A DNA stretch of 64,000 nt from Paraburkholderia sabiae. GTDB taxonomy: Bacteria; Pseudomonadota; Gammaproteobacteria; Burkholderiales; Burkholderiaceae. The position numbers and the translations under genes were made by a program. The stretch covers positions 992,001-1,056,000 of the forward strand of contig NZ_CP125296.1 of NCBI RefSeq assembly GCF_030412785.1. Reading direction: 5' to 3'. Positions 1 to 8,649 of this stretch are shown one piece after another. How positions within the stretch are numbered: position 1 is the stretch's first letter; each line of letters starts with the position of its first letter. Under the pieces are notes generated by a model that had not been told where the DNA came from, did no database searches, and was given only the letters and a program-made list of their open reading frames with translations.

Positions 1-475
1 GCAGCCCGAGCACGGCGGCGTGCACCTCGCTCTGATACGCGACCTGCGAGCGCAGCGCGCCGAGCGCCGCGAGCTTCGTATCGGGTTTTACACCGACGCT
101 CGCGTCCGGTTTTGCCGTGCGTTCCGTGGCAGCGGACGCACTCGCTGCCGCCAGTGCGCCGCCGATTTCCGGCGTGGGCGCACCGCGTTGCCTCCAGTCC
201 ATCAGTAGCGTATCGTTGCGGACAAGCGAGTCGGCCAGTTCCCTCAGGGCCCGCGCGGTATCGGGCGAATCTGCCTGCAGGCTCGCCGCCTTGTGTTCCA
301 GCCGCATGGCTTCGTCGAGGGAGAACAGCGTCTGCCGGAAGCCTTCGCTGCCTCGTGTCTGCATGAACGCGCCCAGATAAAGCACGGTGATCAGGGCGAC
401 GATACAGGCGAGCAGCAAACAGACTTTCGCGTACAGCGGATAGCGGTGAATGCGCGCAGACTGGTTGATGTTCAT
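1..475 (-). CDS. Membrane-anchored protein of unknown function, partial (cut by the left window edge)
   Basis: An open frame runs from an ATG at 475 leftwards off the window without a stop, giving 158 visible residues. A short basic N-terminus (residues 1-17) is followed by one strong membrane segment (about residues 18-38), then a hydrophilic region rich in Ala, Asp and Arg that probably sits in the periplasm. The Ala/Ser/Thr-rich stretch near residues 105-125 looks like a linker. I do not recognise the family. It is divergent from the PAS protein that starts at 542, with only 66 bases between the two start codons, so they may share a control region. The C-terminal part that would identify it lies outside the window. 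Confidence 0.6.
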   Translation of the reverse strand, partial: MNINQSARIHRYPLYAKVCLLLACIVALITVLYLGAFMQTRGSEGFRQTLFSLDEAMRLEHKAASLQADSPDTARALRELADSLVRNDTLLMDWRQRGAPTPEIGGALAAASASAATERTAKPDASVGVKPDTKLAALGALRSQVAYQSEVHAAVLGL

Positions 476-541
476 GAGCGGGTAGTGTGAGTTCGCGCGG
501 CGTTGGCGATCAGTTATCCTGTTTTTTGAAGCGAGAACGTC

Positions 542-2413
542 ATGTCGGTTTATCTGTTCGCCACGGTGCTGCTGGCTGCAGTGGCTGCACTGGTGATTCC
601 CAGACTCGGATACAGCCCTGACAACAATGATCTATTGTATGTCTCGATCGGGCTGGCAGGGTGCCTTGCGACATTTCTGCTCAGCATGGCCTACGGCGCG
701 CGCCGCACGGCGCCGCGCATCGTGCGCGCGGCCGAGTCGCCGGAGCTGGGCGCATTCGCCGCCAATCTTTCCACACCCGCCGTGCTGCTCGACAACGACG
801 CCCTCGTGTTCGTCAACAGCGCGTTTCTCAAGCACGCGCGCTGGGAGTCGTACGCCGATGAAATCGTCGGAATGCCGTTCAGCAATCTCGTTCATCCGCA
901 GTCGCTGCTCGATCTGACGGCATTGCTCACGCAATCGCGCGACGGCGAAGAGCGGACCGCCGGGTCGCTGCGCATCGCGTATGGCGACGGCAGTTTCCGC
1001 CTGCATCCCGTCACGGCGTTGCGCGCGCGCGGCTCGCGCATGACGCTGCTGCAATTTCCCGCGCCTCATACCAGCGTCGATGCGCAGCGCAGCGAGCTTC
1101 AACTGATGCAACACTGCAAGGACGCCGTGCTGCAATTGCCTCAGGCGCTGTTCCGCGTCGACCGCGAGTTACGTCTGATCTTTTCGAATCCTGCATGGCG
1201 CAACCTGATGCGCGCGGTCGGCAGCGATGCCGAGCTTCGGCCGTTCTCGTCGTTCTTTCATCCCGAAGACGCCGAGACGCTGAATGCACGCCTGAAGGCG
1301 CTGCTCGACGGGCAACTGAGCGAACTGGTGACGGAAGCACGTCTCATCCGCGCCGACAACACGACGGCACACGTCGAACTGCGCCTCGATGCCGTGACCG
1401 ACGACGAAGGTGTTCTGGACGGCGCGGTCGGTCTCGCGACGGACATCTCCAATCGCCGCCGCAACGAAGAAGCGCTGCGCGCGAGCCGGCGCAGTCTGCG
1501 CACGTTGTTGTCCAACCTGCGGGCGATGATCTATCGCGGGCAGAACAACCGCGACTGGTCGATGGAGTTCGTCAGCGAAGGGTGCTTCGATCTGACGGGC
1601 TACGAGGCGTTCGAACTGATCGACGAAAGCCGCCTCGCATTCCGCTCGCTGATCCACCCCGACGATCGCGAGTTTGTCTGGAACGAAGTGCAGGCGCGTA
1701 TCGTCGCCCGTGAGCCCTATGAACTGACCTATCGGATCGTCGATCGCTCGGGACAGACCAAGTGGGTCTGGGATCAGGGCTGCGGCGTCTATTCGGCGCG
1801 CGACGAGCTGATGGGCCTCGAAGGCTTCATCGTCGAAGTGGCGCGCAGGCAGATGGTCGAGGAAAACGCCCGCCGCAGGCTGTCGTTCGAACATTCGACA
1901 GGGCTTGCGAGCGCGTCGACCTTTATCGACCGGATGGAGTTTTCGGCGGCCATCTCGGCGCGGACCGCGCTGCCGTGCGCGATCTTCGCGATCAACGTGG
2001 GCGAACTCGAACACGTCGCGGCGCGCTTCGGCCAGGACTACGCCGACCGCGTGATGATCGACCTCGGCAGGCGGCTCGAAGCGACGCAAGGGCAACTCAA
2101 TTGCGCGGCGCTGCTCGACCCGCATGTGTTCGTGGTGATGGTGGTCGATTTCAGCGCGGACGCGCTCGCGTGGTGCGGCGACGACGTGCAGCAGCTCGCG
2201 CAACGCGCGGCGGCGAATCCCGATGCCGTGCTCGACGAGCTTCAGGACAGCTTGCGCGGCCTGCTCGAAGCGCCCGTCCGTATCGAAGGCCATGAGTTCA
2301 GCGTGCCGACGCGCATCGGCTGCGCGTCGATCGGTCATGGCAAGAGCGATCCGAAGAACGTGCTCGACCATGTACTCGCGGCATCCGGTTGGGAGGCGGC
2401 TGGCGACGCGTGA
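542..2413 (+). CDS. Membrane sensor with PAS domains and a degenerate GGDEF domain
   Basis: A 623-residue protein. Two membrane segments (about 1-22 and 29-50) are followed by three PAS-like regions (about 75-170, 190-305 and 320-440). The third is the clearest, with a PAC-type ending around 'DRSGQTKWVWDQG'. The C-terminus (about 445-620) has the size and spacing of a diguanylate cyclase domain, with 'LSFEHSTGLAS' at its start where active enzymes have 'xDxLTGLxN'. The signature loop is absent: 'LLDPHVFVVMV' stands where R-x-GGDEF should be. It is therefore probably not a cyclase and may act as a GTP or protein sensor, or simply be decayed. No EAL domain follows. Confidence 0.75.
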   Translation: MSVYLFATVLLAAVAALVIPRLGYSPDNNDLLYVSIGLAGCLATFLLSMAYGARRTAPRIVRAAESPELGAFAANLSTPAVLLDNDALVFVNSAFLKHARWESYADEIVGMPFSNLVHPQSLLDLTALLTQSRDGEERTAGSLRIAYGDGSFRLHPVTALRARGSRMTLLQFPAPHTSVDAQRSELQLMQHCKDAVLQLPQALFRVDRELRLIFSNPAWRNLMRAVGSDAELRPFSSFFHPEDAETLNARLKALLDGQLSELVTEARLIRADNTTAHVELRLDAVTDDEGVLDGAVGLATDISNRRRNEEALRASRRSLRTLLSNLRAMIYRGQNNRDWSMEFVSEGCFDLTGYEAFELIDESRLAFRSLIHPDDREFVWNEVQARIVAREPYELTYRIVDRSGQTKWVWDQGCGVYSARDELMGLEGFIVEVARRQMVEENARRRLSFEHSTGLASASTFIDRMEFSAAISARTALPCAIFAINVGELEHVAARFGQDYADRVMIDLGRRLEATQGQLNCAALLDPHVFVVMVVDFSADALAWCGDDVQQLAQRAAANPDAVLDELQDSLRGLLEAPVRIEGHEFSVPTRIGCASIGHGKSDPKNVLDHVLAASGWEAAGDA

Positions 2414-2421
2414 GCGCCGTT

Positions 2422-2910
2422 TCAGAGCGTGCTCATGCTGCTGCGCGTGTCGAGCAGCGCGAGCACGGGTTCGAGTGATTGGTCCGGCTTGCCTTGCGCT
2501 TCGAGGCGGGCGAATTCGAGCAACGCCCGTTCATGGCGGGCGAGTTCGGCCAGGATCGCCGCGTCTTCCGGGGCACTGTTGCGCGCCAGTTCGTCGTACA
2601 GCGTGACGAACCGGCCGATCTCGTCGATGAACCACGCGATAAAAGCGGGCCACGACTGTCCGACGTGCTGTTGCGCAAGACGAATGCCCTTTTCGCGTTG
2701 TACGGACTCGTCGATGCCCGTGATGCCGAGGCGCTTCACCAGCGGCATCATGCGCGCGGCCGTCTGTGCTTCGAGCCGCGCCATTGCAGCGAGCTTGCGC
2801 TGACGATCGGGCGCCTGCGCTTCGCGGGCCATCGCGGCGAACCACGCCTCGCCGTATAGCTCGCCTTCGTAGGCCGCCTTGATGCTGGCGATGTATGCGG
2901 TTCTGTCCAC
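2422..2910 (-). CDS. Small helical protein, possibly ferritin-like
   Basis: A 162-residue, almost wholly helical soluble protein. GTG at 2910 is taken as the start because GGAG lies 8 bases upstream. The N-terminus carries 'AAYEGELYGEAWF', and there is a later acidic helix with 'ARHERALLEFARLE'. This spacing of Glu and His recalls rubrerythrin-like four-helix bundles, but I cannot confirm a di-metal site. It is the last gene of a three-gene minus-strand run with an APC permease (2952-4595) and a GcvT-like enzyme (4751-5881), separated from the permease by 41 bases. A role in the same pathway is inferred from position only. Confidence 0.6.
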   Translation of the reverse strand: MDRTAYIASIKAAYEGELYGEAWFAAMAREAQAPDRQRKLAAMARLEAQTAARMMPLVKRLGITGIDESVQREKGIRLAQQHVGQSWPAFIAWFIDEIGRFVTLYDELARNSAPEDAAILAELARHERALLEFARLEAQGKPDQSLEPVLALLDTRSSMSTL

Positions 2911-2951
2911 TTGCGAGACTCCTTGAGCAGCGCGGTCTGCGAACGCAACCG

Positions 2952-4595
2952 TTACGCCGGAAACACGGCGAAGTGATGGGACAACCAGACCACGAGCACG
3001 GTCGCCACCAGCGTCAGATACGGAAGCCAGCCAGCCGCGCGGCGGCGGGTCGTGCCGTCATCCGGCCGCAGTTCGAGGTCGTCGAGCATGGCGTCGGGGA
3101 AGCGGCCTTTGTCCTGCACGTAGTGGCGATAAATGAAGACGGGGATGATCAGCGCGATCGCCACGAGTCCATTGCGCAAGGTGCCCGGTCCCCAGATGTC
3201 CGCGCCCGCGCCGATGCATACCAGATCGATGAAACCGCACAGTGCGCCGAGCGCCAGCAGCCAGTTCGGACATTTGAACGGCCGCGCCCAGGTCGGACGA
3301 TCGAGCCGGTGAATCCAGCCCGCCTGAAGGTTCAGGAACACGAACGCGAAATAGCAGACGTTGGACATCGCGAGCACCGCGACGTTATCCGACATCATCA
3401 GCAGGATCAGGTTGAAGCAGAGGTCGGTCCACATGGCGCGCGTGGGCGCGCCGTGTTCATTCACGTGCGACAGATAGCGCGGCAGCCAGCCGTCGACGGA
3501 GGCCTGATACAACGTTCGGGACGAGCCCATCATCGAGGTCATCACCGACAGCAGCAGCGTGAAGACGAGCATCACGACGATCAGGTAGAAGATCGCCGCG
3601 CCGCCGCCGATGATTCTCGCCATCGCAGCCGCGACACCCGTGCCGTCGTAGATTTCCGGCGCGAGCAGCCCCTTGAGTCCCATTGCACCCTGGAACGACA
3701 GCGGCACGAGGATGTACACGGCGAGGCACAGCAAGCCCGAATAGAAGATTGCCTTGAAGGTATCGGTTTTCGGATTCTTGAACTCGCGGGTGTAGCAGAC
3801 GGCCGTCTCGAACCCGAAGGTCGACCATCCCGCGACGAAGAGTCCGCCCATCATCAGCGTCCAGCCGGCGGCATTCCATGTCCCCGGCACGACGTTGCCC
3901 TTGGCGTCGTGCGCAAGCGGCAGCAGCGGAAACCAGTTGCTCATGTGGACCGTGCCCGTGAGCAGCGGTTCGAGACCGAAGACGGTCAGCGGAATCAATG
4001 CAATGATGCCCATGTACTTCTGCAGCTTTGCGGCTCGCTCGGCGCCGTGGTGCTGGATGAAGAACGTCAGCAGCAGCAGGGATGCACCGAGGATGAACGT
4101 CGAGTTGATGCGCAGGTTCAGGCCGTCCTTGATGAAGTCGAGCTTCAGCAACGTGAACGACCATGTGTTGATGGCGGCATCGGCGGGAAACAGCGTGGAG
4201 AGAATGTAGCTCGCGCCGAGGCCCGTACCGAGCGCCAGCACGGGCGACCACGCGAACCAGTTGCACCATACCGACACGGGCGCAAGAAACTTGGAATACC
4301 GGACCCACGCGATAGCGCCGTAAATCGATGCGCCGCCCGATTTGTGCGGAAACAGCCCGGAGATTTCGGCGTACGTGAAGCACTGGATAAAGCCAATGGA
4401 GATGGACGCGATCCAGATGATCCACGCGGGCTGACCGACCGTTGCGGCAATCGCGCCCAGCGTGAAGAGGACGAACGCCGGCGAGCCGCTCGCCACCCAG
4501 AATGCGTCTTTCCATGTCAGCGAGCGTTTGAGGGTCGACCGCACGCCGTCGTCGGCCAGTCCCTCCAGACGGTGAATCTCTTCGGTTGCACTCAA
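2952..4595 (-). CDS. APC-superfamily amino acid/amine permease
   Basis: A 547-residue inner-membrane carrier with about twelve hydrophobic segments and a 50-residue cytoplasmic lead. The start is TTG at 4595, preceded by GGAG at 7 bases. APC features include a Gly-rich first helix ('WVASGSPAFVLFTLGAIA') and 'VAGWSTFGFETAVCYTREFKNP' in the sixth-helix region, where APC carriers have the Glu-x-x-x-x-ASEE-type loop. It is a member of the amino acid/polyamine/organocation superfamily; the substrate cannot be read from sequence. It sits between a GcvT-like folate enzyme and a ferritin-like protein, which suggests import of a methylated amine or amino acid to be demethylated (inference). Confidence 0.85.
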   Translation of the reverse strand: MSATEEIHRLEGLADDGVRSTLKRSLTWKDAFWVASGSPAFVLFTLGAIAATVGQPAWIIWIASISIGFIQCFTYAEISGLFPHKSGGASIYGAIAWVRYSKFLAPVSVWCNWFAWSPVLALGTGLGASYILSTLFPADAAINTWSFTLLKLDFIKDGLNLRINSTFILGASLLLLTFFIQHHGAERAAKLQKYMGIIALIPLTVFGLEPLLTGTVHMSNWFPLLPLAHDAKGNVVPGTWNAAGWTLMMGGLFVAGWSTFGFETAVCYTREFKNPKTDTFKAIFYSGLLCLAVYILVPLSFQGAMGLKGLLAPEIYDGTGVAAAMARIIGGGAAIFYLIVVMLVFTLLLSVMTSMMGSSRTLYQASVDGWLPRYLSHVNEHGAPTRAMWTDLCFNLILLMMSDNVAVLAMSNVCYFAFVFLNLQAGWIHRLDRPTWARPFKCPNWLLALGALCGFIDLVCIGAGADIWGPGTLRNGLVAIALIIPVFIYRHYVQDKGRFPDAMLDDLELRPDDGTTRRRAAGWLPYLTLVATVLVVWLSHHFAVFPA

Positions 4596-4750
4596 TTTAC
4601 GTCTCCTCGATCACGTGCCCGACAACGCGTCGCGGCCGTGATCTGTCGATATCGAAGAACAAGGCAGGAATTCATGGTGCAATGCGCAAGCGGCCGGTCA
4701 CAATACCTCGGGGTAGGTAAGACCGCCGGTGCATGCCAGCCAGAATGTGG

Positions 4751-5881
4751 TTAGCCGATCGCCGTGCGCTTCTTCTTTTCCGGATCGTCGAATGGCAACG
4801 CCGCCGCTGTTGCGCGTGCATCGATACTGCCTCGTACTTCCAGCGCGACGCCGTCGCGGGCGTGCTCGACATTCATGCGGGCTATGGCGAGCGAGCGGCC
4901 CGTCAGGCGCGAAACCATGCCGCACGTGATCACGCCGACCTGTTCTCCGTCACGCCACAGCGTGTCGCCCGCGGACGCGGCCTTGGACGTCGCAATGTCG
5001 ACACCGTAAATCCTGAAGCGCTCTTTCCCCGCGAGCCGGAAATGTTCGCGCGCGCCGCAGAACTCGGTCTTGCCGGGTGACACGGTAAAGTCGAGACCGA
5101 GTTCCCACAAGGTGTCGCCCGCCTTTTCGTCCGCGAACGGGTACATCTCCGAGTTGTCGTACGGGTAGAACAGCAGATAGCTCTCCACGCGCAACCAGTC
5201 GAGCGCGAGGAACGCGCATGGCACGATGCCGAAGCCCGCGCCTTTGGCGAGGATCGTGTCCCAGATGAGCGGCGCGTCAGCGGCCTTGCAGAAGATCTCG
5301 TAGCCGCGCTCGCCCGTATAACCCGTGCGCGAGATCATCACGGGCCGCCCGAACAGACGCGTCTGCGTGTGATGGAAATAGGGCAGATCGCGGATGCCGG
5401 GCACGTGTTCCGCGAGGAAATCCACCGCGTGCGGTCCCTGCAGCGACAGGTCGTGCAGATCGTCGTCGAACAGCACGGCCACCTGGCGACCCTGCGCGGA
5501 GCGCACGAGGCGCTCGTAGCCCGCGCCCGCGCCGTGCACGACCATGAAGGCATTGGGCCCCGTGCGGTACACGATGCAGTCGTCGATGAACTTGCCTTCC
5601 TCGTTCAGGATCGCGGCGTATGCCGACTTGCCGGGATACAGCTTGCCGATGTCGCGCGTCGTCGCCCAGTCGAGCAGGCTTTCGGCGTGCGGGCCCACGT
5701 AATGGACTTTTTTCAGGCCGGATACGTCCATCAGTCCGGCTTTCGTGCGGATCGCCTCGTGATGGTCGGCGAGGTCCGTCGAATAGGTCCACGCCGTGCC
5801 CATACCGTTCCAGTCTTCGAGACTGGAACCCAGGGCACGGTGACGCTCTGCGAGCGCCGAGATGCGCCAGGAATTTGCCAT
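4751..5881 (-). CDS. GcvT-family folate-dependent aminomethyltransferase/demethylase
   Basis: A 376-residue protein. ATG at 5881 is chosen over the in-frame codon 33 bases upstream because GGAG sits 6 bases before it. The N-terminal folate-binding domain has the family pattern 'MDVSGLKKVHYVGPHA', then 'LNEEGKFIDDCIVYR', and 'SRTGYTGERGYEIFC' in the middle, a GcvT hallmark. The C-terminal barrel-like domain is present, so it is full length. There is no GcvH or GcvP next to it, so it is unlikely to be the glycine-cleavage T protein. GcvT paralogues elsewhere demethylate dimethylglycine, sarcosine, DMSP or aromatic methyl ethers using tetrahydrofolate; which applies here is open. It is the first gene of an operon with an APC permease. 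An inverted repeat lies 92 bases upstream. Confidence 0.8.
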   Translation of the reverse strand: MANSWRISALAERHRALGSSLEDWNGMGTAWTYSTDLADHHEAIRTKAGLMDVSGLKKVHYVGPHAESLLDWATTRDIGKLYPGKSAYAAILNEEGKFIDDCIVYRTGPNAFMVVHGAGAGYERLVRSAQGRQVAVLFDDDLHDLSLQGPHAVDFLAEHVPGIRDLPYFHHTQTRLFGRPVMISRTGYTGERGYEIFCKAADAPLIWDTILAKGAGFGIVPCAFLALDWLRVESYLLFYPYDNSEMYPFADEKAGDTLWELGLDFTVSPGKTEFCGAREHFRLAGKERFRIYGVDIATSKAASAGDTLWRDGEQVGVITCGMVSRLTGRSLAIARMNVEHARDGVALEVRGSIDARATAAALPFDDPEKKKRTAIG

Positions 5882-5972
5882 AGAACACTCCGTTAGGTCG
5901 ATGATGGGATTCATGCATGTCGCTGTCTCTACAGGTGAGATCGTTTCTTATCGGCGACAAATGCTCAATCCG

Positions 5973-5991
5973 TTAGTCGGGGTACGACTAA
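5973..5991. promoter_or_regulatory. Inverted repeat upstream of the GcvT-like operon
   Basis: A perfect 7-bp inverted repeat with a 5-bp spacer (TTAGTCG-N5-CGACTAA), centred about 100 bases upstream of the ATG at 5881. The position suits an operator for the minus-strand operon 5881-2422. No regulator gene is adjacent, so the protein that would bind it is unknown. Confidence 0.4.
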
Positions 5992-6111
5992 TGAGGTAGA
6001 CGAAACGGGGAGAGGGGGCAGGCCGCGATTGCGGCGACAACTTTTTTATTTGATTTTTGTGAAGCGTACGGGCGTGAGGACGCCGGCGGGCGATTCACCC
6101 GGAAACGTTCA

Positions 6112-6399
6112 TCAGGCGGCAGCGCGACTGCGGAACATTTCCCATCGATAGCGCGCGATCATATACGCGTCCATCACGGCGATCGCGTAGACGAACACGC
6201 CGCCTGCATGGCTGCCGATGAACGATCGCCCGGGCGGGGCAAGCTGCATCGTCACGAACCCGAGCGAGAGCATGAAGAACAGCATGATGAGCGCTCGCGT
6301 CGGCATCCGGTTGATCACCTGTCCCGCGCCAGGCAGCAGAACGGCTGCCATCAGCACGATGTACGGATGCACCGGCCGTGTGGCCTTAAGCTTGCCCAT
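6112..6399 (-). CDS. Small membrane protein, last gene of the permease operon
   Basis: A 95-residue protein with three hydrophobic stretches (about residues 13-30, 36-52 and 64-82) separated by short polar loops. The start ATG at 6399 lies inside the 3' end of the upstream gene (14-base overlap) and has a GGAGG ribosome-binding site, so the two are translationally coupled. The 'LLPGAGQVINRMPTRAL' segment resembles the Pro-Gly turn of small TM2-like membrane proteins, but I do not assign it to a family. It closes a six-gene minus-strand operon built around an APC permease. Confidence 0.65.
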   Translation of the reverse strand: MGKLKATRPVHPYIVLMAAVLLPGAGQVINRMPTRALIMLFFMLSLGFVTMQLAPPGRSFIGSHAGGVFVYAIAVMDAYMIARYRWEMFRSRAAA

Positions 6400-7063
6400 G
6401 AACGCCTCCCTTCATCACAGCGGCGCATACCTGCACGGCCTGATCGAGCAGCGAGCCGACGAGCGCCGCCGGCAACCGCGCGTCACGGAACACGGCGCGC
6501 CGCAACACGAGATACTCGCTGCGATCCGCGCCATGTGCCTGATAGACGATCCTGACACCCTCGCGGGTCACGAGCATCTCCTTCGCGCGAGGGTCTGCGA
6601 AGAATGCGCGCACGTGAGGATCGAGCGCGGCGAAGGGCAACTCGGCAGCAGGCCGGTCGGCCTTGATCGTCATCTGTCGCGGCCATTCATGCGGCGTGGC
6701 GATGCGAACGGGCAAACCGTCGGCGGGCGAATAGAACTCTGTGTTCTGCGCGCGAGCGAGCATATCGACCCTGCCCGCGATGGGCAGCTTGCGCTTCACC
6801 GTGACGAGCAGCCACAGCGACGGCACCTTGCGAAACACGACGTCGTCGACGAGTGGCGCAATGTGCACCTCGTATCCGCCATACGTTCCCGCCAGCACGG
6901 GCCAGGCGACGGCATCCTGCGTAACGCGATGGCCTTCGAAGAGAGCAAGGCACGCGTCGAACAGCTTGCCGCGCTCCGTTCTCAATGCATGGCGGTCGCG
7001 CCGGTGCATCAGCACCAGCGCGACCGCGAACAGGACCGCCAGCACGATTCCCGCTGATTGCAT
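6386..7063 (-). CDS. Single-anchor membrane protein of unknown function
   Basis: A 225-residue protein with one N-terminal membrane helix ('AGIVLAVLFAVALVLM') followed by a positively charged stop ('HRRDRH') and a soluble domain. ATG at 7063 has GAGG 10 bases upstream. A longer in-frame reading into the permease gene is rejected because it would overlap that coding sequence. The soluble part contains 'YGGYEVHIAPLVDDVVFRKVPSLWLLVTV', which looks like a beta-rich fold, and no catalytic motif I recognise. It starts 17 bases after the permease stop and overlaps the next gene, so it belongs to the same operon. Confidence 0.65.
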   Translation of the reverse strand: MQSAGIVLAVLFAVALVLMHRRDRHALRTERGKLFDACLALFEGHRVTQDAVAWPVLAGTYGGYEVHIAPLVDDVVFRKVPSLWLLVTVKRKLPIAGRVDMLARAQNTEFYSPADGLPVRIATPHEWPRQMTIKADRPAAELPFAALDPHVRAFFADPRAKEMLVTREGVRIVYQAHGADRSEYLVLRRAVFRDARLPAALVGSLLDQAVQVCAAVMKGGVHGQA

Positions 7064-7080
7064 ATCGGATGCGCCTCGCT

Positions 7081-8475
7081 TCAATAGTTCTTGGGACGCG
7101 GCCAGTCCATCGTGAACTGATCGCCGCGCTTCACGTATTTGTATCGATGCAGCGCGAACCAGATCGACGCCATGATGTAGAACGCCATGATCGACAGCAG
7201 CGACGTGCCGTAGCCGAGATACGTCGCGAAGTAGGTCGCGGTGCACAGCACCGCCAGCACGATCGCCGGAATGGGATGGAACGGATGGATGTAGCCGCGA
7301 TTGATGCTGCCGAGCGGCCACTGGCGGCGAAACTTGATGATGTTGATCGACATGAACGTATAGCCGAGCAGCCCCGAGAGGATCGAGAACGTGATCACCT
7401 GATCGAGCAGCCCTGTGAACGCGAACGAAATGGCGATCGGCACGAGAAAGATGATCGCGCGATAGGGCGTTCGGTAACGCGGATGCACCGCGCCGAACCA
7501 CATCGGCATATAGCGGTCGCGCGACATCGAGAACCATGCACGCGATGCGTCGTTGATGCAGCCATTCGCCGAGGCTACCGCAGAGAACAACGTGCCCACG
7601 AAAAGCAACGTCTGCAAGCTCTTGCTGCCGGACAGGCGGGCGGCGTCATATAGCGGCGTCACGGCCTGGCCAAGATATTCCCACGGCATCAGGCCCGTGG
7701 CGACGTACCAGGTCATGGCGGCTGCAATGAGCAGCGTGATCATCCCGCACATCGTTCCGAGCGGAATGGAGCGGCCCGCCGAGCGAACCTCTTCGGCAGC
7801 CTGACAGGTGCCTTCTATGCCGAGGTAATACCACATGCCGAACTGCAACGCGGCGACCACGCCAAGCCACCCATAGGGCAGTTGAGTGAGAAGCTCGCGA
7901 TGAATGAGTGTCTGTCCGGGATGCCACGGCGCGACGCCGAGAAACAGCACGACGATCGCGATGAACGCGACGGCCGTGATCACGAAGTTGACCGTCAACG
8001 TCACGAACACGCCGCGATAGTTCAGCAGCGCGAGAAACGCGATCGTCACCAGCGTGAATGGACGCGAGTCAAAATTCGCGTAGCCCGAGTCGGCGGCGAC
8101 GGCCTTGATCAGATCGCCGACCACCAGTGCATCGGCGGCTTCAAGCATCGTGTAGGCCATCACCAGATACAGGCCCACGTTGAACGCCATCAACGGTCCG
8201 ATGATGTGCTTGGCCTGCGTGTACTGGCCGCCCGCGGCCGCGACGGTCGATGTCACTTCAGAGTCGATCATCGCGACGCACGTATAGAGCAGGCCGATGA
8301 TCCAGCACGCGATCAGCGATCCATACGCACCGCCTTTCGCGACCGAGAAATTCCAGCCCATGAATTCCCCGACGAGCACGATGCCGACGCCGAGCGCCCA
8401 CACGTGAATCGGACCCAACACTTTCAGCAACGCGATCCGCTCGCCTTGCTGCGCTACGCCTGCTGCGTCACTCAT
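7081..8475 (-). CDS. APC-family permease of the ethanolamine/amine type
   Basis: A 464-residue inner-membrane carrier with about twelve membrane helices. The first helix ('ALGVGIVLVGEFMGWNFSVAKGG') and the mid-protein 'MWYYLGIEGTCQAAEEVRSAGRSIP' match the ethanolamine permease group (Eat) within the APC superfamily, where the E-E-V-x-x-x-x-R-x-x-P loop is conserved. No eut enzyme genes are nearby, so ethanolamine is only one candidate substrate among small amines and amino acids. Unusually, it is embedded in an operon of small membrane proteins: three genes upstream (111, 128 and 46 residues) and two downstream (225 and 95). An inverted repeat lies upstream of the first gene. Confidence 0.85.
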   Translation of the reverse strand: MSDAAGVAQQGERIALLKVLGPIHVWALGVGIVLVGEFMGWNFSVAKGGAYGSLIACWIIGLLYTCVAMIDSEVTSTVAAAGGQYTQAKHIIGPLMAFNVGLYLVMAYTMLEAADALVVGDLIKAVAADSGYANFDSRPFTLVTIAFLALLNYRGVFVTLTVNFVITAVAFIAIVVLFLGVAPWHPGQTLIHRELLTQLPYGWLGVVAALQFGMWYYLGIEGTCQAAEEVRSAGRSIPLGTMCGMITLLIAAAMTWYVATGLMPWEYLGQAVTPLYDAARLSGSKSLQTLLFVGTLFSAVASANGCINDASRAWFSMSRDRYMPMWFGAVHPRYRTPYRAIIFLVPIAISFAFTGLLDQVITFSILSGLLGYTFMSINIIKFRRQWPLGSINRGYIHPFHPIPAIVLAVLCTATYFATYLGYGTSLLSIMAFYIMASIWFALHRYKYVKRGDQFTMDWPRPKNY

Positions 8476-8508
8476 GAGCTGCTCCTTTGCGACATGATGA
8501 CTGTCGGA

Positions 8509-8649
8509 TTACTCTTTGCCTTCCGTCGAACTCATCAGGAAGTCGTCGTCGTAGTCGCGATGAACCCTGAACGCATCGATCAGAATCCACGCGAAGATGA
8601 GGATCGAAAGACCCCATGCGGCGTTGCTCAGCCATTGCCAGAAGTTCAT
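8509..8649 (-). CDS. 46-residue single-pass membrane peptide
   Basis: A short frame from ATG at 8649 to TAA at 8509. It opens 'MNFWQWLSNAAWGLSIL', has one membrane helix (about residues 8-27) and ends in an acidic cytoplasmic-type tail ('HRDYDDDFLMSSTEGKE'). Its start codon overlaps the stop of the upstream gene (ATGA), which supports coupled translation, and the permease starts 33 bases downstream. The helix and charge pattern and the exact ATGA overlap argue that it is real despite its size. It could be a small accessory subunit of the permease (inference). Confidence 0.65.
   Translation of the reverse strand: MNFWQWLSNAAWGLSILIFAWILIDAFRVHRDYDDDFLMSSTEGKE

Noticed and set aside
2895..4754. 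A 619-codon plus-strand frame opposite the APC permease
   Set aside because: Low-complexity Arg/Gln/His-rich translation, no ribosome-binding site, antisense to a well-supported 12-helix carrier.
6386..7537. Extension of the 225-residue membrane protein into the permease gene
   Set aside because: The extra 158 codons are an out-of-frame reading of the permease; the ATG at 7063 with a nearby GAGG and a membrane helix is the sensible start.
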